Shown piece after piece: positions 25,273 through 32,608 of a stretch of DNA of 64,000 nucleotides (positions within the stretch are counted from its first letter, which is position 1; every line of letters starts with the position of its first letter). Made by a program: the position numbers and the translations under genes. The notes below the pieces were generated by a model, which made no database searches, was not told where the DNA came from, and saw only the letters and a program-made list of their open reading frames with translations. The DNA comes from Alphaproteobacteria bacterium (lineage in GTDB: Bacteria > Pseudomonadota > Alphaproteobacteria > UBA828). Where the stretch lies: the NCBI GenBank assembly GCA_022820945.1, contig JAJEEP010000140.1, forward strand, positions 39,390 through 103,389, given 5' to 3'.

Positions 25273-26565
25273 TCAGGCGCCGCGCGCGCGCTTCGCCTGG
25301 GTGTAGAGGTCGTGCATCGCGTCGTAGTCGGGGTTGATGTCGAAGTCGATGCAGCGATCGACCAGCGAAGCCAGCCAACTGCCCTCTTCGCCCCAATGCA
25401 CGGCATCGAGCTCGTCCTGGGAGAACTGGCTCAACACCTCCGGCGCACCCATCTGCACCACCGGGTTCAGCGTGCCCGGCGCCTTGGCCGCCACCTTGTA
25501 GGCGGCCTCGGGTGTGTGGCAGTAAATCAGGAACGCCTCGGCCAGCGGCGTCGGGTTGGGGTTGTTGACGAGCGAGGTGATCTCGATCCAGACGATGCCG
25601 CCCTGACCGTTCGGCCGTTCGGCGGTCTTGGTCTCCTCCGGACCTTCCGCTGGTACCACGTTGACGAGCTGGGTCTCGCCTTCGAGCCTCGCGGCCGAGA
25701 CGGTGTAGACCGAGCCGGGGTAGGTCCCGATGATCTCGCCGGTGATCATGTCGCGGGCCAGCGCCGCCTGGTCGTCCGAGACCTTCTTCGCGTTCTCGAA
25801 GAGCTTGAAGATGTTCTCCTCGAAGGCGGCCATCTCGTCGGCGGTGTGCTCGCGGAAGGGGATGAAACCCGACGCGATGCAGGTGTGCATGATCACCCAG
25901 TTCTCGTAGTCGAGGATGCCGTACTGGCCCTTGGCGCCCTCGATCATCTCCATGTAGCCGCCGCTCTCCATCGTTTGCGGATCGACGGCGTCGGTACTGA
26001 CCGCCAGTCCCGCGGGGCCATAGCGCTGGAGCATGCCGAGCAGGTGCTCGCCACTGTCGTCGAGCGCCCAGTGATAGGGCCACTCGAAGCCCCCCACGTT
26101 CATGTCGTAGAGCGGCGCGAACTTGTCCTTGTCGAGCGGCGTGATCAGCCCCTCGGGGAACAGCTGATTGCGCTGCCAGGAGTTGTTGAGGTTGATCACG
26201 TCCCAGGTCGAGGTGCCGCCGCCGCGCAGGTTGTTCACGGCCGCAGGGTCCGAGATCAACATCTGCGGGTTGACGTTCGCCCCGGTCTGGCGGCTGAAGG
26301 GATCGAGCACCGGCTCCTCGGTATAGCCCTCCCAAGAGTGCAGGTTCAGGTCCATCCGGATATCGCTCATGCCGGCGAGATCGGCCTTGGTCTTTTCCCA
26401 AAGCTCGTTCGCATAGTCAGCGCCGGTCGACGCGGCGTTCGCGCTGCCCGCGCCTGCGCTCAGAGCCGCCGGCGCCACGCCGACGGCTGCAGCCAGCGCA
26501 GCCGATTGCTTGAGGAACTGCCGGCGCGAAGAGCTGAAGTTCCTGAAGATGTTTCCGTCGTTCAT
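25273..26565 (-). CDS. Extracellular solute-binding protein (polyamine/betaine ABC type)
   Basis: A 430-residue periplasmic receptor. The start MNDGNIFRN at 26565 was chosen because a good GGAGG site precedes it and a Tat signal follows directly: SSRRQFLKQSAALAAAVGVA, with cleavage likely near SANA-AS. The mature protein belongs to the PotD-like class. Its gene is first in the ABC operon and diverges from a Rieske oxygenase gene. Given that context, a quaternary-amine ligand is more likely than a polyamine, but binding residues were not resolved. Confidence 0.9.
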   Translation of the reverse strand: MNDGNIFRNFSSSRRQFLKQSAALAAAVGVAPAALSAGAGSANAASTGADYANELWEKTKADLAGMSDIRMDLNLHSWEGYTEEPVLDPFSRQTGANVNPQMLISDPAAVNNLRGGGTSTWDVINLNNSWQRNQLFPEGLITPLDKDKFAPLYDMNVGGFEWPYHWALDDSGEHLLGMLQRYGPAGLAVSTDAVDPQTMESGGYMEMIEGAKGQYGILDYENWVIMHTCIASGFIPFREHTADEMAAFEENIFKLFENAKKVSDDQAALARDMITGEIIGTYPGSVYTVSAARLEGETQLVNVVPAEGPEETKTAERPNGQGGIVWIEITSLVNNPNPTPLAEAFLIYCHTPEAAYKVAAKAPGTLNPVVQMGAPEVLSQFSQDELDAVHWGEEGSWLASLVDRCIDFDINPDYDAMHDLYTQAKRARGA

Positions 26566-26747
26566 GTCGTCCTCCCGATTTACCTTCCTTCTCACACAAG
26601 GTAGCCCGCCTCGAATGCTAGTTGATGCCAGTGGCGGTCTCCAGTGCGTTCGTTGCGGAGGCGCTCGCTGAACCAGAGCTCCTTCGGGCGCTTGGGCGCA
26701 TACCCTCCTGGTGCCCTCTGATGCTCGGAGAATCACTATCGGAGGGC

Positions 26748-26806
26748 GTCGCGATTACGATAATTTGTTGCGGATTCGCTGTAGTCGTAATGGTTCACGT
26801 CGCGAT
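26748..26806. promoter_or_regulatory. Repeat-rich divergent promoter region
   Basis: Between the divergent binding-protein and Rieske genes (293 bases), two GTCGCGAT direct repeats (26748-26755, 26799-26806) flank an inverted repeat ATTACGA (26754-26760) / TCGTAAT (26785-26791). The segment is AT-richer than its surroundings. It is a candidate regulator binding region serving one or both genes; the rest of the gap shows nothing recognisable. Confidence 0.35.
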
Positions 26807-26858
26807 AGCTTGAGTAGCAGGGTGAACGCGGCCCCCGGCACACGTGGAGAACACGGCG

Positions 26859-28061
26859 ATGACAGACCATTGGTGGGAAAGCAGCACGGGCGTGAGCACC
26901 ACACTCGCGAACGTGGTGCGCCCCATCGAGGAGTGGGCGAGCGGGCTGCCGAACGAGGCCTACGTCTCGGATGAATTCGCCGAGTGGGAGCAGGACGTGC
27001 TGCTGGCCCGCACGTGGACCTGCATCGGCACCGGCAGGCGGGTGCCCGACGCAGGCGATGCGGTGCCGCTGGAGTTCGCCGGCCTGCCCCTCATCATGGT
27101 GCGCGGGCGCGATGGCGAGGTTCGCGTCTTCCACAACGTGTGCAGCCACCGAGGCATGGTGCTGCTGGAAGAGCCCGGGCGGAGACGCAGCACGATCCGT
27201 TGTCCCTATCACTCCTGGACCTACGATCTGGACGGCTCGCTTCGCTCCACGCCCATGATCGGCGGCACCGACAAGAATACCTGCGAAGGATTCGAGTGGT
27301 CCAAGCACGGGCTCAAGCCGGTGCGGACGGCCACCTGGTTCGACGCAATTTTCGTCAACCTGAGCGGCGATGCGCCGCCGTTCGAGACGTTCATCGCGCC
27401 GGTGGCCGAGCGCTGGAAAGACTTCGACGCGGCCGATCTGCACTACGAGGCGAGCGACTCCTCCTTCACCCTGGATGTCGCCTGCAACTGGAAGCTCGCG
27501 GTGGAGAACTTTTGCGAGGCCTATCACCTGCCGTGGATCCACCCGAGCCTCAACAGCTACTCGCGGCTCGAAGATCACTACCAGATCGCGGAGGAGGAGG
27601 ACGGCTACGCCGGGCAGGGCAGCACCGCCTATCAACCGCAGCTCGTGGAAAACGGAAACGGTTTGCCGACCATGCCGGGACTGCCGGAGCGCTGGTACGG
27701 AACGGCGGAATACGTCGCGCTGTTTCCGACTGCGGTGTTCGGCGTCCACGCCGATCACTGCTTCGTCGGCACCCTGATGCCGGCGGGCACCGGGCGCACC
27801 ATCGAGCACGTGGACATCTACTACTTTGCCGACGAGGCGATGGGCGAGGGCTGCGCCGAGCTGCGAGCCGCCAACAGGAACCAGTGGCGTGGCATCTTCC
27901 TGGAGGACCGCTTCGTCGTGGAGGGGATGCAGCGCGGCCGCGCCTCACCCGCCTACAAGGGCGGCGTGCTTTCGCCGGCGCTGGAGCGCACCACCCACTG
28001 CTTCTACCGCTGGGTAGCGCGGAAGATGATGGAGGCGGTGGAGGCCAACGGCGCAGCGTGA
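26859..28061 (+). CDS. Rieske non-heme iron oxygenase (betaine/carnitine demethylase-like)
   Basis: A 400-residue single-component alpha subunit. The Rieske cluster ligands are C95, H97, C115 and H118 (CSHRG and CPYHSW, 17 residues apart). The mononuclear iron site is ENFCEAYHLPWIH with H223 and H228, and a later acidic ligand in the EDRFVVEGMQRG region. This type includes glycine-betaine, stachydrine and carnitine monooxygenases, which remove a methyl group or cleave a C-N bond. The ATG at 26859 is preferred over the GTG at 26844 because GGAG lies 10 bases upstream. No reductase gene is present in the window. Confidence 0.87.
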   Translation: MTDHWWESSTGVSTTLANVVRPIEEWASGLPNEAYVSDEFAEWEQDVLLARTWTCIGTGRRVPDAGDAVPLEFAGLPLIMVRGRDGEVRVFHNVCSHRGMVLLEEPGRRRSTIRCPYHSWTYDLDGSLRSTPMIGGTDKNTCEGFEWSKHGLKPVRTATWFDAIFVNLSGDAPPFETFIAPVAERWKDFDAADLHYEASDSSFTLDVACNWKLAVENFCEAYHLPWIHPSLNSYSRLEDHYQIAEEEDGYAGQGSTAYQPQLVENGNGLPTMPGLPERWYGTAEYVALFPTAVFGVHADHCFVGTLMPAGTGRTIEHVDIYYFADEAMGEGCAELRAANRNQWRGIFLEDRFVVEGMQRGRASPAYKGGVLSPALERTTHCFYRWVARKMMEAVEANGAA

Positions 28062-28077
28062 GTGGCGGCGCTCTCGG

Positions 28078-28392
28078 TCAGATCTCGCAGGCGTCGCCGT
28101 TGCAGCCTGGTTTGCCGCAGCCGATGAAGTCGCGTAGGGGCGGCAGGTAGAGAGCCAGCCCATACAGGAATAGCAGCGGAACCTGCAGGCACACCTGGCG
28201 CGTGGCGTAGACGCCCGTGAAGACCCTGCTGCGTTGCTTGTCGACCACGACGATCTCGCCGACGGGGACTTCGCCCAGCGGGGAGTCGTCCGTCCGCAGC
28301 TCGACCCGGCCCAGCCAGTCCATGCGCGCCGTGAGCGCCGCCTGTCGCACGCAGTCGGGGCAACGGGAGTTGTAGTAGAGAGCGACAGTCAT
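28078..28392 (-). CDS. DCC-type thioredoxin-like protein (DUF393)
   Basis: A 104-residue protein opening with TVALYYNSRCPDCVRQAAL, the N-terminal strand and CxxC of the DCC/DUF393 family, which has a thioredoxin-like fold. A hydrophobic segment (about 70-86) precedes a cysteine-rich end (CGKPGCNGDAC) with three more cysteines that could form a second redox or metal site. Its ATG overlaps the stop of the Fe/2OG oxygenase gene, so the two are made together. It converges on the Rieske gene with a 16-base gap. Confidence 0.75.
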   Translation of the reverse strand: MTVALYYNSRCPDCVRQAALTARMDWLGRVELRTDDSPLGEVPVGEIVVVDKQRSRVFTGVYATRQVCLQVPLLFLYGLALYLPPLRDFIGCGKPGCNGDACEI

Positions 28393-29237
28393 CTGTTTGC
28401 CGGTCCCTGGCTCGGTGTGCGGGTCTGAGTCTGCGCCCCCGCCCCCTCGGGGGTCGTTCGGCCGTAGAAACCCAGGCGCTCAGTATCGCTGAATGTGACG
28501 TCCGGCGTCTCGTAGTACGAGAACACCGCGATGATCCTGGCGCGGTCGCCTTCGACCGGCGTCACCCGGTGCGCCGTGTTCTTGCCCTTGAAGACGTTGA
28601 GCGTGCCCGGTGCGAGCGGCAGCGTCCGCACCCGTTCGTCGTCGCCGGCAAGCAAGCGAGCGACGCCGTCGTAGTTCGGGTCGGTATCGCTCCGCAGCCC
28701 GCTGCGGTACTGAAAATCTCCGCCTCCGAGCGGCGCCTGCAAGAGCACGGTGATGGTGAACTCCGCCCGGTCGAAGTGCCAATTGAGCCGCTCCCCTTCC
28801 CGGTAGGCCATGACGTTGAGCCGGCCGAGGGGATCGGCCATCGGGTATAGCAGCGGCTTGTCCATCGCCGCCGCCAGAAATTCGATGAGCGGCTGCCACT
28901 CGTAGATCCGCTCGATGGTGCTGGCAGGGATCTGGTCGCCGCAAATCGTGCGGTTGACGGTGGTGAAGCGGCGGAGCGCCGGGTGGCCGGCGTCCAGCCC
29001 CTCGATCTCGTCGTCGAAGTAGATGTTGTGATCGCGGGCGTGGGTGAAGGCGGCAGAATCGAACAGGTGCGCCACCTCCGCGACGCATGCTCGAAGGGCT
29101 TCGGATCGGATGAGCCTCGGGAGACTGAACATGCCGGCGTCGTGCAGGTCCTCCCGGCAACGCGCGACCAGCACCTGCCCCGGCGCACCATCCAGCGTTT
29201 CCAGGGGCCAGCGATCAAGGTCGAGAACCTGTTTCAT
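28389..29237 (-). CDS. Fe(II)/2-oxoglutarate oxygenase related to BesD/HalD amino-acid halogenases
   Basis: A 282-residue protein. The iron facial triad is H154-x-D156 (NWHFDRAEFTITVLLQ) and H223 (TAHRVTP), with R234 likely binding 2-oxoglutarate. The segments around YPMADPLGRLNVMAYREGE and GTLNVFKGKNTAHRV resemble, from memory, the free-amino-acid halogenase family (BesD, HalB, HalD). In true halogenases the carboxylate of HxD is Gly or Ala; here Asp is kept, so hydroxylation is expected. It is coupled (ATGA) to the DCC-type protein and lies downstream of the DddP-like gene with a 41-base gap. The substrate is unknown. Confidence 0.75.
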   Translation of the reverse strand: MKQVLDLDRWPLETLDGAPGQVLVARCREDLHDAGMFSLPRLIRSEALRACVAEVAHLFDSAAFTHARDHNIYFDDEIEGLDAGHPALRRFTTVNRTICGDQIPASTIERIYEWQPLIEFLAAAMDKPLLYPMADPLGRLNVMAYREGERLNWHFDRAEFTITVLLQAPLGGGDFQYRSGLRSDTDPNYDGVARLLAGDDERVRTLPLAPGTLNVFKGKNTAHRVTPVEGDRARIIAVFSYYETPDVTFSDTERLGFYGRTTPEGAGAQTQTRTPSQGPANR

Positions 29238-29278
29238 GCTCGTCCAGGTCTAGGTGGCGCCGCTCACCCCCTCCCCCG

Positions 29279-30520
29279 CTAAAGCCAGTCCTCTTCCAGC
29301 GGATACGACGAGAGCTGCTCGTGGCCGTCGGCGGTGATCAGCACCTGCTCCTCCAGCTTGACCGCCTCCCGGCCACCGGCAGGCGCGGCGAGCCCTTCCA
29401 CGCAGATCACCATTCCCTCCTCCAGCACGCCGTCGTCTCCGGGCTCATAGTCTTGCGGGTAGGGGATGGCCGGGTATTCATCGCAGAGACCCACCCCGTG
29501 CATCGACACCGAATAGCGCCCCTCGACGAACTCGTCGCCGAGGGGGCGCGAGAACTCGGTCAGTTCACGGAATGTCGCACCCGGCTTCAACAACGCCCTG
29601 TTCTCTTGCACCTGCGCGTAGGCCTCGGCGTAGATGCGCCGCTGCTCGTCGCTCGGGCGCGCGCCGCACACCCAGGTGCGCGAGATATCGGCACAATAAC
29701 CGTAAGGGCCGATGAGGTCGGTGTCGAAGGCCACGATGTCGCCCCGCTCGATCACGCGCATCGAGGATTCGCGAAACCACGGGTTGGTGCGCGGCCCCGA
29801 GGCCAGCAGGCGGCACTCGATCCATTCGCCGCCGCCCGCGATGTTGCCACGGTGGAGCTCGGCCCAGAGCGCGTTCTCGGTGATTCCGGGCACGAGTGCG
29901 TCGCGCATCCCTTGCATGGCCTGCTCGCAAACCCCGATGGCATGGCGCATCAGGACGACTTCGCCGGCCGACTTGATCGACCGGGCGTTCTCCATCACCT
30001 CGAAGCCGTCGACGATTTCGTAACCGAGGCGCTGCATCTCGAGCATACCCACCGGCCCAACCCGGTCGATGGCGATGCGCCGGTTGCCGCCGGCGTGCTC
30101 GCGGATGACGGAGTCCAGCTCGGCCGCCCAGGCTCGCCCGTTGTCCGCTTGTCGCCCGCCGGCGATGAAATAGAGCACGTAGGTCGCGCCGCGGACTTCG
30201 TCGATGGTGGGGAGCCCGGCGGTGAGCAGGTCGTTGCCGCCGCCGAACTCGAAGAGCCGGACCGGCCCTTCCGCCGGCACGTAGAGGTAGCGCGCCTCGT
30301 TGTGCGCGCACCAGACCTGCATGTTCGGCGCGTCGGTGGCGTAGCGGATGTTCAGCGGGTCGTAGAGGATGATGCCGGCGAGGTCGCGAGCGGCCAGCGC
30401 CTCGCGCACGCGCCCGAGGCGATAGTGGCGCACTTCGTCGAGGTCGCAGGGCGGGTTGCTGTGTTCCATCGCGCCGTGCTGGCGCGGTGTGTTGGCAGCG
30501 CTGTCCGATACCCTTGTCAT
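29279..30520 (-). CDS. M24-family protein closely resembling DMSP lyase DddP
   Basis: A 413-residue pita-bread protein. It shares with DddP long stretches such as DPLNIRYATD, GGEWIECRLLASGPRTNPWF and DTDLIGPYGYCADISRTW. The metal ligands are placed as in DddP: D266, D268, D278, H341, E375 and E390. D347, six residues after His in MHGVGLCDEY, matches the DddP catalytic Asp, and Y336 matches its active-site Tyr. DddP cleaves dimethylsulfoniopropionate to DMS and acrylate. Start at 30520 has GGAGG upstream; Met18 is an alternative. Xaa-Pro peptidase or ectoine hydrolase activity remain possible. Comparison with DddP is from memory. Confidence 0.75.
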   Translation of the reverse strand: MTRVSDSAANTPRQHGAMEHSNPPCDLDEVRHYRLGRVREALAARDLAGIILYDPLNIRYATDAPNMQVWCAHNEARYLYVPAEGPVRLFEFGGGNDLLTAGLPTIDEVRGATYVLYFIAGGRQADNGRAWAAELDSVIREHAGGNRRIAIDRVGPVGMLEMQRLGYEIVDGFEVMENARSIKSAGEVVLMRHAIGVCEQAMQGMRDALVPGITENALWAELHRGNIAGGGEWIECRLLASGPRTNPWFRESSMRVIERGDIVAFDTDLIGPYGYCADISRTWVCGARPSDEQRRIYAEAYAQVQENRALLKPGATFRELTEFSRPLGDEFVEGRYSVSMHGVGLCDEYPAIPYPQDYEPGDDGVLEEGMVICVEGLAAPAGGREAVKLEEQVLITADGHEQLSSYPLEEDWL

Positions 30521-30736
30521 GATGCGCCTCCATCGCGCGTGATGCGACGCGTCCGATCGTCGATCGGCGCGGTCAGTAATGCGTTGCCGCAAGACGCAAT
30601 CGGGATCCTTTCCGTGTCGAGCGCGCCAGTCACCGCAAGTTCCTCCTGGTCCCAGAGAGCTTTCTGCTCTCGTGATGAGCTAGTGCATCAAGAGATAGAG
30701 TTTACTTGTGTCAGGTTTTTCGGCGCCCCTCCGCTC

Positions 30737-31357
30737 TCAGCAGTCTCCACCTGCCAGCTCTCGCGCCGCTGCAAGTGGTTCTGCATCACGCGCTTCGAAA
30801 CCCCATTTCGTCCACTGATGATCGGCGATACCCGGCCCGTCGCCCTCGCGGGCGAACAGCTCGATCTTTCGGAGGAGCGGGAACATCTTTTCGATCCGGA
30901 GCCGCACCTCGTCCGGCTTTTCCGAATGGGCCCCACGCTTGGCGGTGACGAGCTGGCGCACGTTTCTCGCGCCGCGCGGGGTTGGAATCTTTCCTCTCTT
31001 GAAGACGAGGCATAATTCGCACTGGCTCATGGTGTAAAAACCGGGATTCACCCTCACCTTATCCCACACAAACGCGACGGTTGCCCACGCAAAACCCCAT
31101 GCCTTCCCCAGGTCAATCGCCTGGTCCAGGTGCGGGTTGGTCGCCCACATGAACAGAAGGCAATCCTGCGCACAAATGCCAGGAACGTTCAACGACTTGA
31201 GGTCGTCCAGGGTCACCGTCGGATAGTGCCGGATCGCACCGCCCGTATCCCGGCTCCCCTCTCCGGCGTGCTGGAGCTGCCCCCGGTAGTCCCAGGGAGG
31301 GTCGGCGTAGACGATGTCGAACTGTCCGGGTGGCAGCGGGGGAAACAAGGTCTCCAT
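30737..31357 (-). CDS. MT-A70 family adenine methyltransferase
   Basis: A 206-residue protein with the N6-adenine methyltransferase catalytic motif DPPW (YADPPWDYRG, about residues 18-27) and the AdoMet-site block RGAHSEKPDEVRLRIEKMFP. MT-A70 proteins in bacteria methylate DNA, often from phages or islands. The METLFPPLPPGQFDIVYADPPW opening is typical. It sits between two M24-family genes on the same strand, 38 bases after one and 216 before the other, with no restriction enzyme nearby. It is an unexpected gene in a catabolic operon and may be a passenger. Confidence 0.88.
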   Translation of the reverse strand: METLFPPLPPGQFDIVYADPPWDYRGQLQHAGEGSRDTGGAIRHYPTVTLDDLKSLNVPGICAQDCLLFMWATNPHLDQAIDLGKAWGFAWATVAFVWDKVRVNPGFYTMSQCELCLVFKRGKIPTPRGARNVRQLVTAKRGAHSEKPDEVRLRIEKMFPLLRKIELFAREGDGPGIADHQWTKWGFEARDAEPLAAARELAGGDC

Positions 31358-31395
31358 CCTCAGGAACTCTGCAACTCGTGTCAGTCAGAATCGCG

Positions 31396-32604
31396 TCAAA
31401 ACTCGCGACCGAGCAACCTCTCGTCCAAGGGAAACGTGCTCATCAATTCGAACCCTGTCTCGGTCACCAGAACCTGTTGCTCCAGCTTCACGCCCTCGCC
31501 CCCCTCCTCGTGACCGATGAAGCTTTCCGCGCAGAGCGTCATGTTGGGTTCGATGACGCCGTCGTAGTCCTGCCCGGAGTCGTAGTCGGCTTCGTACACG
31601 ATATAAGGGTATTCGCCGGTCGCCCCGATGCCGTGAATCATCAGGTAATAGCGCCTTGCGTAGTACGGCTCGGGGATTTTCCAGGCTGCCTCGGTGATTT
31701 CCCGGAACGTCCGTCCCGGCTTGATCAGCGCCATATTGTGCTGGATTTGCTCGTGGGCGAGGCGATAGAGCGTTCGCTGTTCCGGGGTCGGCCGGTCGTC
31801 GCCGCAAAGGAAGGTGCGCGAGAAGTCGGCGTAGTAGCCGTGCGGTCCCACGACATCGGTATCGTGCGCCACCAGCTCGCCGGCGCGGATTACGCGGGCG
31901 CCGGTCTCCTGAAACCAGGGGTTGGTTTTCTCGCCCGAGCTGAGCAGCCGGGTCTCCACGTAGTCTCCGTCGTTGGCGATCACGTGGCGGTGGAACTCCG
32001 CCCACAGCGCGTTCTCGGTGATCCCCGGCCGGATCGAGTCTTCGAGAGCCCTCTCCGCCGCCATCACGCACGCCATGGAACGTTTCGAGCAGGCGATCTC
32101 CTCCGGCGTCTTGATCGAACGCGCCCTCTCTGTCGGCGCCTGGGCATCGAGAATCGTGAACCCTCGATCCGCCAGATAGCCGACGGCCCGCGCATCGATG
32201 CGTTCCAGGCCGATCCGCGTCTCGCCTGGACAGTGCTGGCGCATCAGTGCGGCAATCTCCTCGGCCCAGCGCCTTGCCGTCTCATCCAGCAGGGGCCCGC
32301 GCGCCACGTAAGAGACCGTCGTGGAGACGTGGATCTCGTCGATGGCCGGATTGTCGCGTTCCATGTGCTCGCAACCCGCGAACTCGAACAGCACGACCGG
32401 CCCTTCCATGGGCACGAACACGTAGCGCGCCGGATTGCGCAGGAGGAACGGCATCATGTTCCGGGCGCCGGTGGCGTAGCGCACGTTGTGCGGATCGGTC
32501 AGCACCAGCGCGGCGTAGTCGAACCTCGCCATCTCGGCGCGGAGCCGCTTGAGCCGGCCCAGCCGAAGCGCCGTCTCGTCCGGCGCCGGCGGCACCTCGC
32601 TCAT
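31396..32604 (-). CDS. M24-family metallohydrolase, DddP-like paralogue lacking the catalytic Asp
   Basis: A 402-residue paralogue of the DddP-like protein at 29279. All metal ligands are kept (D248, D250, D260, H324, E360, E375), as is Y319, but the position of the DddP catalytic Asp is Gly330 (MIHGIGATGEYP). DMSP cleavage by the known mechanism is therefore unlikely. Its ATG lies only 4 bases after the stop of the fused ABC ATPase, so it is in the dipeptide-type transporter operon. A peptidase, amidase or ectoine-hydrolase-like role on the imported compound is more likely. It is not a creatinase, which lacks metals. Confidence 0.8.
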   Translation of the reverse strand: MSEVPPAPDETALRLGRLKRLRAEMARFDYAALVLTDPHNVRYATGARNMMPFLLRNPARYVFVPMEGPVVLFEFAGCEHMERDNPAIDEIHVSTTVSYVARGPLLDETARRWAEEIAALMRQHCPGETRIGLERIDARAVGYLADRGFTILDAQAPTERARSIKTPEEIACSKRSMACVMAAERALEDSIRPGITENALWAEFHRHVIANDGDYVETRLLSSGEKTNPWFQETGARVIRAGELVAHDTDVVGPHGYYADFSRTFLCGDDRPTPEQRTLYRLAHEQIQHNMALIKPGRTFREITEAAWKIPEPYYARRYYLMIHGIGATGEYPYIVYEADYDSGQDYDGVIEPNMTLCAESFIGHEEGGEGVKLEQQVLVTETGFELMSTFPLDERLLGREF

Positions 32605-32608
32605 GGGA

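Noticed and set aside
28389..29237. Radical halogenase assignment for the BesD-like enzyme
   Set aside because: The iron carboxylate ligand Asp156 is kept, whereas halogenases have Gly or Ala there to make room for chloride.
31396..32604. Second DMSP lyase
   Set aside because: The catalytic Asp position is Gly330, so DddP chemistry is not supported.
29279..32604. Creatinase assignment for the two M24 proteins, suggested by the sarcosine-type dehydrogenase nearby
   Set aside because: Creatinases have lost the metal ligands; both proteins keep the full set.
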